DNA from: Arthrobacter sp. B6
GTDB taxonomy: Bacteria; Actinomycetota; Actinomycetes; Actinomycetales; Micrococcaceae
Length of the DNA: 64,000 nt
Assembly: GCF_001663775.1 (NCBI RefSeq)
Contig: NZ_KV467168.1
Location: forward strand, 3,214,780-3,278,779
Direction of reading: 5' to 3'
Notes under the pieces: model-generated
Database searches by the model: none
Told to the model about the DNA's origin: nothing
Seen by the model: only the letters and a program-made list of their open reading frames with translations
Translations under genes and position numbers: made by a program
Shown: positions 8,604 through 16,381 of the stretch, piece by piece
Position numbering within the stretch: the first letter of the stretch is position 1
Layout: each line of letters opens with the position of its first letter

Positions 8604-9548
8604 TTAGGGGGCGGTGAGGGTCAGCAGTACGGCCTCGGGCCTGCAGGCGATGCGGATGGGGGCGAAGCGGGAGGTGCCGATGCCGCCGGAGACGTTCACC
8701 GGCGTCGTGGATCCGTTGCTCTCCCAGTTGTTGAGGCCCTTGGCCCGCCATGTGGGGAGGTCGCAATTGGACACCAGCGCCCCGTAACCGGGAACGCACA
8801 GCTGTCCGCCGTGGGTGTGCCCGGCGAGGAGCAGGTCCGCACCGTCTTCCGTGAAATGGTCCAGGACCCGCTGGTAGGGGGCGTGGATGACAGCCACGCG
8901 GAGGTGCGCGTTCTCGTCCTGGCCCTTGGTTCCCCGTGGCCAGCCGGCGTACCGCTCCCGGTTCAGGTGCGGATCGTCCACGCCGGAGAAGTCGAACCGC
9001 ATGCCCCTCAGGACCAGTGACTGGTTCCGGTTGGTCAGGTCCACCCAGCCGCCCATGCCGAAGCCGGCGCGCAGCCGCGGCCAGTCCAGTTCCGTGTTTT
9101 CCCGTTTCACCTTGGACGGGCCCAGCAGGTACGCCGCAGGGTTTTTCAAACTGGGTGCGTAGTAGTCATTGGAGCCCGGGACAAAGACGCCCGGGAACTC
9201 CAGTAGCGGCCGAAGGGCCTTGAGCAGCGGGTCGACCGCCTTCACATGGCTGAGGTTGTCACCGGTGTTGACCACGAGGTCCGGCTTCAGGGACGCGAGG
9301 GACTGCAGCCAGGCCGCCTTGCTGTCCTGGCCCGGGACGAAGTGGATGTCACTCAGATGCAGGATCGTGAACGGCTGCTGGCCGGCAGGGAGGATGGGCA
9401 GGGTTTCCTCGCGCAGGACGAACTGGTTCTTTTCCCACAACCCGTATCCGACGGCGGCCAGCCCTGCGGCGGCCCCGGCAGCAGTGGTGACGGCAAAGCC
9501 GCGCCCGATGGTCCGGACGCGGCTGGCCAACGCAGGACTGACTGCCAT
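8604..9548 (-). CDS. Membrane-anchored calcineurin-like metallophosphoesterase
   Basis: A 314-residue metallophosphoesterase of the YaeI/YkuE type. An N-terminal hydrophobic stretch (about residues 17-36) should anchor it in the membrane with the enzyme outside. Metal-binding motifs are in order: LSDIHF near residue 66, NTGDN near 95, GSNDYY near 125 (the family usually has GNHD here) and GHTHGGQ near 247. It starts 6 nt after the stop of the penicillin-binding protein gene, so the two form one unit, a pairing I recall from other actinobacteria. The substrate is unknown; some relatives act on lipid phosphates, but that cannot be read here. Confidence 0.88.
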   Translation of the reverse strand: MAVSPALASRVRTIGRGFAVTTAAGAAAGLAAVGYGLWEKNQFVLREETLPILPAGQQPFTILHLSDIHFVPGQDSKAAWLQSLASLKPDLVVNTGDNLSHVKAVDPLLKALRPLLEFPGVFVPGSNDYYAPSLKNPAAYLLGPSKVKRENTELDWPRLRAGFGMGGWVDLTNRNQSLVLRGMRFDFSGVDDPHLNRERYAGWPRGTKGQDENAHLRVAVIHAPYQRVLDHFTEDGADLLLAGHTHGGQLCVPGYGALVSNCDLPTWRAKGLNNWESNGSTTPVNVSGGIGTSRFAPIRIACRPEAVLLTLTAP

Positions 9549-9554
9549 GAGCAG

Positions 9555-11837
9555 TTAGTCCTTCTCTTCGTTGTTGCCGTTACCGTTGCCGTTGCCGCTC
9601 GGCGCGGGAGACGGCTGGCTCGGCGGCTGCGGCGCGGCCGACTTCGCCGGTGAACTCGGCGTTGTGCGGGCCGGCGGGCCACCCAGCAAGTTGCTGGGCG
9701 GAGCCGGGAACGGATTGGTGCCGTAGGCGGGGGCTATCTGGAGCATGTACTTGGAGAACATAGGACCGGCGATCATGTAACCGTCGACCGCCTTGTAGAA
9801 CTTGCCGTTCACGGTCAGGTTCCGGCCCAGCCGTTTCTGGTCGCCCAGGGGGTCGCCGAACCAGGCAGCAGTTGCCACGCCGGTGGTGTAGCCCACTACC
9901 CACGTCGAACCGTTGGTGTCGTTGGTACCGGTCTTGGCCGCCACCGGGAAGTTGGTTTTGGTGGACAACCGCGGCTGGATCAGCGAGCCGGAGCCGCCGT
10001 TCAGCACTTCACCCATGGCGTAAGCAACGCCGCGGGCCACCTCGGGTTTGACGGCGTCCTTGCAGTTGGAGGACTGGGCCGGAAGCTGGGCGCCGGTCTG
10101 GTCCGTGACGGACGTGATGGCGATGGGCTCGCAGTACTTGCCGTCATTGGCGAACGTGGCAAACGCGGCGGCCATGGTCAGCGGAGCCGTCTGGGTGGAA
10201 CCGATGAGGTTCGCCAGGGTGGTCATCTTGACCTGCGGGTTGGGATCTTCAGCCGTGGGCAGGCCGCCGTGAATGCCAACGGCGTCGACGATCTTCTGAA
10301 TGCCGCAAAGATCAACCTGGGCCGCGGAAGCAAACGTGGCCGTGTTGATGGAGTTCATCAGGCCGTACAGGACCGTCATGTTGCGGTAGTAGCCCTCGTC
10401 CGAGTTCTGCAGGTCAAAGCTGCCTGGAACCCGGGCATCATACCAGCCGACCGTAGGGTCGGGGCAAGTGTTCCGCCACGGGAAGTTTTGCGGATACTTA
10501 CGAACCGACGCGTTGATGTTCGTATTCATGGACTTGCCCTCGTCAAGCCACTGGGCAAACGTAAAGGGCTTCATGGTGGAACCGGGCTGGAAACCGCCCA
10601 GGCCGTTGAGGTCGTTGCCTTCCTTGTCCAGCTTGTCCACATTGAAGTTCTGGGTCTGGTTGAACTTGCCCTCGGCAGGCAGGAATGACGTGTTCTGTGC
10701 CATGTTCAGGATCTTGCCGGTGTTGGGCTGCACCGAGACGATGGAGGCGCCCCACTTATCCGGGTTTGCACCGGCCGCGGCGTCCGACTCTGCCTGGGCA
10801 ACGTTCTGGGCGTTGACATCCAGCGTCGTGGTGATGGTCAGCCCGCCGCGGAAAACGGCATTCGTACGCTCTTCGAGATCTGCGCCGTAGGCCGGGTTGT
10901 TCAGCAGCAGGTGAAGGACGTAGTCGCAAAAGTAGGGCGCGGTGGTGGCGTACGCGCAGCCCTGTCGGGCGGGAGTGACCTTCGGCTCCACGGGCGTGGC
11001 TACGGCGGCGTCGTGGTCTGCCTGCGTGATCTTGCCCTGGTCCAGCATCAGGCTCAGGACAAGGTCGCGTCGCTGCTTGGCGTTGTCCGGGTTGGTGATC
11101 GGGTCAAACGCAGAGGGGCTGTTGACCAGGCCGGCCAGGAGGGCGGCCTGTGGCAGGGTCAGGTCCTTCGCGGTGGTGCTGAAGAAGAACCTGGAGGCGG
11201 CTTCGATGCCGTAGGCGTCCCGGTTGAAGAAGACGATGTTGAGGTAGCCCTCAAGGATCTGCTCCTTGGTGAACTCCTTCTCCAGCGCGATGGCCAGCTT
11301 CATTTCGCGGAGCTTGTCGCCTACGCCCTTGTTGACGCCGTTGAGCTTGATCTGCTCCTCGTTGCCCTCTGCGGCGAGGTTGGCGTTGAGGACGTTGTTG
11401 ACGTACTGCTGGGTGATGGTGGAGGCACCCTGCTTGTTGCCGCGGGCCGTGCTGACTACGGCCCGGAGGATGCCTGTGGTGTCAACGCCGCCGTGCTCGT
11501 AGAACCGGCTGTCCTCGACGGCGATGACAGCTTCCTTCATGAAGGGAGAGATCTGGTCCAGGGAGACCTTGGTCCGGTTCTCCTCATACAGGTTGGCGAT
11601 GAGGCTGCCGTCCGAGGCCAAGATTTTGGTGGACTGGCTGGGCGGGTCCACCTTCAGCTCCGCCGGGAGGGTGTCGAAGAACTCGATCGAACCGCTTGCT
11701 GCGCTGCCCGAGACGGCGGCAGCGGGAACCAGCAGGCCAGCCACCAGGACACCACAAATAGCGCTCACGCCAAGGAAACCTAAAATCTTTCCGAGGGTAG
11801 TGGCTGTGTCGAAAATGGGGTTCTTACGAGTCACCAT
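9555..11837 (-). CDS. Bifunctional class A penicillin-binding protein
   Basis: This enzyme polymerises and cross-links peptidoglycan at the outer face of the membrane. The 760-residue product has one membrane helix near residues 15-40. A GT51 transglycosylase domain follows, with EDSRFYEHGG (catalytic Glu) and the GASTITQQ motif. The transpeptidase domain has the motifs STMK (active serine), SIN and KTGTND in order. The C-terminal tail is rich in Pro, Ser and Gly-Asn and ends with acidic residues. I chose ATG 11837 (MVTRKNPIFD) because longer starts overlap the promoter of the divergent DUF4177 gene. It is the first gene of a unit with the metallophosphoesterase. It corresponds to the PonA group of actinobacteria. 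Confidence 0.93.
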   Translation of the reverse strand: MVTRKNPIFDTATTLGKILGFLGVSAICGVLVAGLLVPAAAVSGSAASGSIEFFDTLPAELKVDPPSQSTKILASDGSLIANLYEENRTKVSLDQISPFMKEAVIAVEDSRFYEHGGVDTTGILRAVVSTARGNKQGASTITQQYVNNVLNANLAAEGNEEQIKLNGVNKGVGDKLREMKLAIALEKEFTKEQILEGYLNIVFFNRDAYGIEAASRFFFSTTAKDLTLPQAALLAGLVNSPSAFDPITNPDNAKQRRDLVLSLMLDQGKITQADHDAAVATPVEPKVTPARQGCAYATTAPYFCDYVLHLLLNNPAYGADLEERTNAVFRGGLTITTTLDVNAQNVAQAESDAAAGANPDKWGASIVSVQPNTGKILNMAQNTSFLPAEGKFNQTQNFNVDKLDKEGNDLNGLGGFQPGSTMKPFTFAQWLDEGKSMNTNINASVRKYPQNFPWRNTCPDPTVGWYDARVPGSFDLQNSDEGYYRNMTVLYGLMNSINTATFASAAQVDLCGIQKIVDAVGIHGGLPTAEDPNPQVKMTTLANLIGSTQTAPLTMAAAFATFANDGKYCEPIAITSVTDQTGAQLPAQSSNCKDAVKPEVARGVAYAMGEVLNGGSGSLIQPRLSTKTNFPVAAKTGTNDTNGSTWVVGYTTGVATAAWFGDPLGDQKRLGRNLTVNGKFYKAVDGYMIAGPMFSKYMLQIAPAYGTNPFPAPPSNLLGGPPARTTPSSPAKSAAPQPPSQPSPAPSGNGNGNGNNEEKD

Positions 11838-11874
11838 GTTTTCCACTTTACCGGCAAGGACTAGTCTTTCTCTC

Positions 11875-12030
11875 ATGACCAAATGGGAGTACGCGACAAT
11901 TCCGCTCATTATTCACGCCACCAAGCAGATCCTGGACCAGTGGGGAGAGGACGGCTGGGAGCTCGTGCAGGTGGTCACCGGACCGGACGGCAACGGGCTT
12001 GTTGCCTACCTCAAGAGGGAGAAGCAGTAA
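11875..12030 (+). CDS. Small DUF4177-family protein
   Basis: A 51-residue cytoplasmic protein beginning MTKWEYATIPL and containing DGWELVQVV, the signature of DUF4177 proteins. Function is unknown. The start is fixed by the TAGTCT hexamer at 11862-11867, which ends 7 nt before ATG 11875 and implies a leaderless transcript. The next gene (RidA family) begins 2 nt after its stop, so they are co-transcribed. It is divergent from the penicillin-binding protein gene with only 37 nt between starts. Confidence 0.85.
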   Translation: MTKWEYATIPLIIHATKQILDQWGEDGWELVQVVTGPDGNGLVAYLKREKQ

Positions 12031-12032
12031 CC

Positions 12033-12566
12033 GTGAGCACCCCTGCAGACACCACGTCCGGCGCGGAAACCGCGCCAACTTCAGCCGTTGAGCAGCGCCT
12101 TGCCGAGCTCGGACTGACGCTTCCGGAGGTGGCCGCCCCCGTGGCCAGCTACGTGCCGGCAGTGATCTCCGGCAACCACGTCTACACCTCCGGGCAGCTG
12201 CCGTTTATTAACGGCAAACTCGAAGCTACGGGCAAGGTGTCCACCGGCACCGAAGGCCACGCCGACGAGCCCACAGTGTCCCCCGAGGACGCCCAGCGCT
12301 TTGCCGCCGTCTGCGCCGTCAACGCCCTTGCCGCCGTCAAGAGCGTCATTGGCGACCTTGACCGCATCACCCGGATCGTGAAGGTCGTGGGCTTCGTTTC
12401 CTCCGAGCCCTCCTTCACCGGCCAGCCGGGTGTCATTAACGGCGCGTCCGACCTGTTGGGACGCGTCCTGGGCGACGCGGGCCAGCACGCCCGCTCCGCC
12501 GTCGGCGTTTCAGTCCTGCCGCTCGACTCTCCCGTAGAAGTCGAACTGATCGCTGAATTCAGCTAA
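12033..12566 (+). CDS. RidA/YjgF-family protein
   Basis: A 177-residue protein. RidA proteins hydrolyse reactive enamine/imine intermediates made by PLP enzymes; subgroups differ in activity. Here the family core begins near residue 30: PVASYVPAVISGNHVYTSGQ, and it ends with a V-E-V-E-L strand (VEVELIAEFS). An N-terminal extension of about 25 residues (STPADTTSG) is low in structure. GTG 12033 follows the DUF4177 stop by 2 nt, with GAGGGAG in the end of that gene as ribosome site. This form resembles the longer YjgH-like subgroup, not classical RidA, so deaminase activity is unproven. The Nudix gene follows 16 nt later. Confidence 0.85.
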   Translation: MSTPADTTSGAETAPTSAVEQRLAELGLTLPEVAAPVASYVPAVISGNHVYTSGQLPFINGKLEATGKVSTGTEGHADEPTVSPEDAQRFAAVCAVNALAAVKSVIGDLDRITRIVKVVGFVSSEPSFTGQPGVINGASDLLGRVLGDAGQHARSAVGVSVLPLDSPVEVELIAEFS

Positions 12567-12582
12567 GGACCGGTCACTTCCT

Positions 12583-13494
12583 TTGCCTCAACTCGCACGA
12601 CGCCTGTTCGCCCTTCCCCCCGATCTTGAAGGGGCGGCACAAAGCTGGCTCGACCACGGCGAGCGGACGCCCCGCGCTGCCCGCTTCGCCTCGTCCGTAG
12701 TCCTGCTGCGGGATTCCCCCACCGGCCTGGAGACCTGGCTCGGCTACCGTCCTGGTTCCTCGCCGCTGGGGGTCCTCGCCTTCCCCGGCGGTTCCCTGGA
12801 CGCGTCCGACGACGACCCGCTGGGTTGGCTGGGCCCGTCACCACAGCATTGGGCCGAGCAGATGGGAACGGACGACGTCGGGCTGGCGCGGCGCCATGTG
12901 GTGGGAGCCATCCGGGAGCTGTTTGAGGAGACCGGCGTGCTTCTGGCGGGACCGGACCTTGCCAGTACCGTGGAGGCCACGTCCACCCCGGAGTGGATGA
13001 AGGCACGGGAGTTGGTGGCCACCCAGGAGAAGTCGTTCACCGAGGTCCTGGCCAAGCGGGGACTATCGGTGCGGACCGACCTCCTCAAACCCCTGGTGAA
13101 CTGGCGCAGCCCGGACTTCGCGCACCACCGGTTCGACACGCGCTACTTTGCAGCGACCGTGCCCATGAACCAGCAGCCCACCCTCCTTGAAAGCAAGGGT
13201 GTGTGGGGCCGCTGGGTGAATGCCGCCCAGGTGATTGCTGATCGTGACACCACCGCATTGGGCGACGAAGTGGGGGTGGAGAACACCGTGGGCCGCACTC
13301 TCGGCCAGCTCCTCGTTCCCGGTTCGGAAATCATGCTCGAAAAGATGGCCGCGGCCAACGGCTGCATCGCCTACCTGAGCTACAAGCGCAAGGCCCACGT
13401 ATACCAGCCGCGGCTCGTGGAAGAGGACGGCAAGCTCATGCTCGAAGTCGAAGCCGCCAAGACCGTTGCCGGCGACCCGCAGCGCGAGCGCTAA
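12583..13494 (+). CDS. Nudix hydrolase with expanded Nudix box (NUDT19-like)
   Basis: A 303-residue Nudix protein. The conserved FPGGSLD near residue 67 is separated from the RELFEETGVLL helix near residue 108 by about 35 residues. This expanded Nudix box is seen in the NUDT7/8/19 group, some of which cleave CoA esters. The best start I can find is TTG 12583, which gives MPQLARRLFALP; AAGGA lies upstream but 13 nt away, so the start is uncertain. The gene is the third of a DUF4177-RidA-Nudix unit. Its last four bases overlap the convergent gene for a small membrane protein. The substrate cannot be told from the sequence. Confidence 0.85.
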   Translation: MPQLARRLFALPPDLEGAAQSWLDHGERTPRAARFASSVVLLRDSPTGLETWLGYRPGSSPLGVLAFPGGSLDASDDDPLGWLGPSPQHWAEQMGTDDVGLARRHVVGAIRELFEETGVLLAGPDLASTVEATSTPEWMKARELVATQEKSFTEVLAKRGLSVRTDLLKPLVNWRSPDFAHHRFDTRYFAATVPMNQQPTLLESKGVWGRWVNAAQVIADRDTTALGDEVGVENTVGRTLGQLLVPGSEIMLEKMAAANGCIAYLSYKRKAHVYQPRLVEEDGKLMLEVEAAKTVAGDPQRER

Positions 13495-13673
13495 ATACGG
13501 CGGAGCGTGGAGTAGGGACGGCTGGGAAGGGTCCCCGCAGTCCAGGGCTGAACGGACGGCTCCAGCGGAATTTGGCCCCGGCCGTCGCGGATCACCAGGA
13601 CCACCGTGCCCACCATGGCGGCAAGTAACGCCAAGGCCAGCAGGATCAATGCAACAGCCATAGCCACGGACAT
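13491..13673 (-). CDS. Small single-pass membrane protein, unknown function
   Basis: A 60-residue protein with one long hydrophobic helix (about residues 4-27) followed by DGRGQIPLEPS and a C-terminal WTAGTLPSRPYSTLRR. GAGGTG lies 8 nt before ATG 13673. The compact signal-anchor-like layout and good ribosome site support a real gene. I believe similar short proteins with a DGRG and LPS-x-PY pattern occur in related genomes, from memory only. The 3' end overlaps the convergent Nudix gene by 4 nt. Confidence 0.6.
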   Translation of the reverse strand: MSVAMAVALILLALALLAAMVGTVVLVIRDGRGQIPLEPSVQPWTAGTLPSRPYSTLRRI

Positions 13674-13780
13674 TGTGATGCACCTCGTGCCTCAATTTTA
13701 CCGCCGCTTCGGTGGCCGAGCAGTCGAAACGCTGTTGGTTGAGTTCGCTGTGTGGCCGCCGTTTGCCGTCGCTTAGCTCA

Positions 13781-13857
13781 AACGCTCTCTCACTTTTGAC
13801 CGGTTTTGGGCGGACGCTCTCTCACCTTTTGCAGGTTTCTTGGGAACGCTGTTGCAC
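13781..13857 (-). repeat. Left arm of 32-bp periodic repeats
   Basis: ACGCTCTCTCAC occurs at 13782 and 13814, and a weaker form ACGCTGTTGCAC at 13846. The spacing is exactly 32 bp each time. These are the reverse complement of the units in the right arm (13937-14023). Confidence 0.75.
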
Positions 13858-13936
13858 TTACTGCCGTCCCGGCCCGCAGCACGGGGCCCCGTTCTACGCT
13901 GGGTGCCGGCTGTTGAAAGGCAACTGACGGCAAAAG

Positions 13937-14023
13937 GCTGCTGGATGTGAGAGAGGGTTCACGGAAAAGCTGCAGGATGTGAGAGAGGGTTCACGGAAAG
14001 GCTGCAGGATGTGAGAGAGGGTT
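13937..14023 (+). repeat. Right arm of 32-bp periodic repeats
   Basis: Three units start at 13937, 13969 and 14001. Each contains GGATGTGAGAGAGGGTT, and the first two are followed by CACGGAAA. The period is exactly 32 bp. With the left arm this makes a structure of three units facing three units around about 80 bp. Confidence 0.85.
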
Positions 14024-14075
14024 GGTAGGTGGGTTTTGTTGAGCCGGGTAGCGCCCACCTGTTTCGACGCAAAGG

Positions 14076-14148
14076 CCCTGAGGCGGCATCCGGAAGCGTG
14101 CGCGTCAAAGCGACGAAGGAGCAGCACGCAGGGCCCACACCGTCAGGG
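14076..14148 (-). repeat. Dispersed hairpin element, copy A (3' of crp)
   Basis: The core runs from CGGAAGCGTGCG (14091) to GCACGC (14124-14129), with GCGTGC at 14096-14101 pairing with GCACGC. An outer stem, CCCTGA (14076-14081) plus CGG pairing with CCG plus TCAGGG (14140-14148), encloses it. It lies 72 nt after the crp stop. The same core occurs after acs and topA. Confidence 0.65.
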
Positions 14149-14154
14149 GTCCCC

Positions 14155-14171
14155 GGCCGAGCTTGCGAGGC
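14155..14171 (+). repeat. 17-nt dispersed segment, first copy
   Basis: GGCCGAGCTTGCGAGGC here is identical to the reverse complement of 18031-18047, and similarity extends on both sides (CAGGGG-TCCCC before, GGTGGGG after). Confidence 0.6.
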
Positions 14172-14220
14172 TGGGTGACGGTGGGGCGGATGTCAGCCTG
14201 AGGGCCTTAACCGTTAGATG

Positions 14221-14898
14221 CTAGCGGGAGCGCTGGCGGAGGCGTTGCATGTCCAGGATCACGACGGCGCGGGCCTCCAGGCGCAGCCATCCCCGCTGGA
14301 CGAACTCGGCCAGTGCCTTGTTGACAGTCTCGCGGGAGGCACCCACCAGCTGGGCCAGTTCCTCCTGCGTGAGTTCGTGCGCCACCAGGACGCCGTCCGT
14401 GGCCGGGCGGCCGAAGCGGTCTGCCAGGTCCAGGAGCGCCTTGGCCACGCGGCCGGGCACATCGGAGAACACCAGGTCCGAGAGGGAGTCGTTGGTGCGG
14501 CGCAGGCGGCGGGCCAGGGCCTGCAGCAGCTGGGCCGAAACTTCCGGACGGGTGCGCAGCAGGGAGTTGAGGCTCTCGTTCTTTAGCCCGGCGAGGCGGG
14601 TTTCCGACACGGCAGTGGCGGTTGCGGGACGCGGGCTCGGGTCAAAGAGCGCCATTTCGCCGAAGAGTTCGCCCGGACCAAGGATGGCCAGCAGGGATTC
14701 CCTGCCGTCCGGCGACGTGCGGCCCAGCTTCACCTTGCCGGAGACGATGAAGTAGAGCTGGTCACCCTGGTCGCCTTCGCGGAAAACCGAAGCTCCGCGG
14801 GAAAGGTCCACCTCGGTCAGCTCGTCCGTCAGCAGACGGAATGCTTCGTCGTCGAGCGTGGCGAAAAGGGGTGCTCGGCGCAGTACCTCGATGTCCAT
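14221..14898 (-). CDS. crp: Crp/Fnr-family global regulator (Crp/GlxR type)
   Basis: A 225-residue cyclic-nucleotide-responsive transcription factor. Residues about 10-115 form the cAMP-binding beta-roll (FREGDQGDQLYFIVSGKVKLG; then GELFGEMALFD with PRPATATA, the phosphate-binding part). The C-terminal winged helix contains TQEELAQLVGASRETVNKAL (recognition helix). It closely resembles GlxR of Corynebacterium and Crp (Rv3676) of Mycobacterium, which control carbon metabolism through TGTGA-N6-TCACA sites. ATG 14898 has AGGAGA 5 nt upstream; longer starts lack one. It is divergent from marP, as in other actinobacteria. A site matching its expected motif lies upstream of acs (29377). Confidence 0.95.
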   Translation of the reverse strand: MDIEVLRRAPLFATLDDEAFRLLTDELTEVDLSRGASVFREGDQGDQLYFIVSGKVKLGRTSPDGRESLLAILGPGELFGEMALFDPSPRPATATAVSETRLAGLKNESLNSLLRTRPEVSAQLLQALARRLRRTNDSLSDLVFSDVPGRVAKALLDLADRFGRPATDGVLVAHELTQEELAQLVGASRETVNKALAEFVQRGWLRLEARAVVILDMQRLRQRSR

Positions 14899-15172
14899 AA
14901 AATCTCCTGAATAAAAGTGTCGGCTGTGGCGCTTGTGCCATTGTTCCAGAATTTTCAAGGTTCTGTGACGTACTTGGCAGCTGAAACGCCCGGAAGCGCC
15001 GGTGCGGAAGCCCCCTTGGGGCCTCACGGACAACGCGGGAAGTATTCCTCCCGGCATTGCCTGGATCGCATTCGAAGAATTGCGGGTCCGGTATCCGGGG
15101 CTGCGGAGATCCACAGAATATTGTCAGCCGGCGACACTAGAATTGGGTTTCAACTGTTTATAAGGAGCCTTG

Positions 15173-16357
15173 GTGTTTGGCCTGACTGTTCTGGACCTGG
15201 TCTTGATCCTGGCCCTGCTGTCGTATCTGGGCTACGGTCTGCGCAACGGGTTCCTGGTGACATTGGGCGGAATCGCCGGGTTCGCAGCCGGCGCTGTGGC
15301 CGCCTTTTTCGCGGTACCCCTCGTCAGCGGCTTTGTTGATGATTCAGGGTGGCGGCTGACCGCCATTGTGGCTGCCGCCGTCGTCCTGATGGTCATGGGG
15401 CACGGAACGGGCACTATGATCGGCCGGAAAATCCGCGGCGCGGTGCGGATCAGGCCCCTGCGCGCCGCAGACCGGCTGGTGGGCGGAGCCGTGAACGTGG
15501 CGGTCTCAGCGCTGGTTATGTCCATGCTCGCGTTCAGTGTCAGTTCCCTCGGTGTCCCCCTGGTGTCCCAGCAGTTGGCCGAATCCAAGGTGATCCGGTT
15601 CATCGACGGCCTCACGCCCAACCCCGTGAAAGCCACCATGGCCCAGTTGCGTTCCGCGGTGATCGGCAACGGCATACCCACGCTCCTGGAAGGCCTCGAA
15701 CAGGGGCAGCCGGTGGTGGTCCCCGATGCCAGCACGGACACGCCTGCCCTGAACCGGGCGGCGGAATCGGTCCTGAAAATTGCGGGCACCGCCTTTGAAT
15801 GCGGCCAGAACCAGACCGGAAGCGGGTTTGTTGTGTCACCGGGACGGGTCGTGACGAATGCCCACGTCGTGGCGGGCGTGTCGCAGCCGGTTGTGGAGGT
15901 TCCGGGGGGCGGCGCGATGCCGGGCCGCGTTGTTTACTTCGACACCCGGCATGACCTCGCAGTCCTGGCTGTCGACGGGCTGCCGTCCGAACCGCTGGCC
16001 CTAAGCCCTGACCTGCCCAATGGCAGCCCTGCCGCCTTCGCCGGGTATCCGCATGGCGGTCCGTTCCAGTCGAAACCTGCCACCGTGCAGGACATCACCA
16101 CCGTGCTGGTGCCGGACATTTACGGCAACAGCCCCGCACCAGAGGAGATTTACCGGCTGGCCGGTGACGTCCAGTCCGGCAACTCGGGAGGCCCGCTGCT
16201 GACCACCGAGGGCCTCGTGGCCGGCGTGATCTTTGCCAAAGCGACTTCGGATGCTGAAATGGGCTTCGCCATTACCATGGACGATCTCACACCGGTCGTA
16301 TCCCAGGCGCCCGGGCTGAGTGCTCCCGTGTCCTCCGGACAGTGCATTCAGAAGTAG
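15173..16357 (+). CDS. marP: MarP-like membrane serine protease (CvpA + trypsin domains)
   Basis: A 394-residue membrane protease. The first about 165 residues contain four hydrophobic helices of the CvpA/colicin V production type. The C-terminal chymotrypsin-like domain would lie outside the membrane, with the triad visible as TNAHVV (His), RHDLAVL (Asp) and GNSGGPL (Ser). Two cysteines flank the protease domain (FECGQ and SGQCIQK), matching the disulfide of mycobacterial MarP (Rv3671c), which supports acid and oxidative stress survival. GTG 15173 is chosen over the neighbouring TTG because AAGGAG sits 5 nt upstream. Its place next to crp is conserved in actinobacteria. Confidence 0.92.
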   Translation: MFGLTVLDLVLILALLSYLGYGLRNGFLVTLGGIAGFAAGAVAAFFAVPLVSGFVDDSGWRLTAIVAAAVVLMVMGHGTGTMIGRKIRGAVRIRPLRAADRLVGGAVNVAVSALVMSMLAFSVSSLGVPLVSQQLAESKVIRFIDGLTPNPVKATMAQLRSAVIGNGIPTLLEGLEQGQPVVVPDASTDTPALNRAAESVLKIAGTAFECGQNQTGSGFVVSPGRVVTNAHVVAGVSQPVVEVPGGGAMPGRVVYFDTRHDLAVLAVDGLPSEPLALSPDLPNGSPAAFAGYPHGGPFQSKPATVQDITTVLVPDIYGNSPAPEEIYRLAGDVQSGNSGGPLLTTEGLVAGVIFAKATSDAEMGFAITMDDLTPVVSQAPGLSAPVSSGQCIQK

Positions 16358-16381
16358 CAGTTCTTCCAGGGACCAGCGGGG

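Larger units (their letters stand above)
13674..14220. other. Repeat-rich intergenic region without a gene
   Basis: This 547-nt gap lies between the small membrane protein start and the crp stop. I see no coding potential. It holds two arms of 32-bp repeats in opposite orientation (13781-13857 and 13937-14023), a hairpin element shared with sites after acs and topA (14076-14148), and a 17-nt segment shared with the gap upstream of aroQ (14155-14171). Confidence 0.8.

Noticed and set aside
13781-14023. Possible CRISPR array from 32-bp periodicity
   Set aside because: The repeats are about 12-17 bp with only partly variable gaps, there are three units per arm in opposite orientation, and no cas gene is present.
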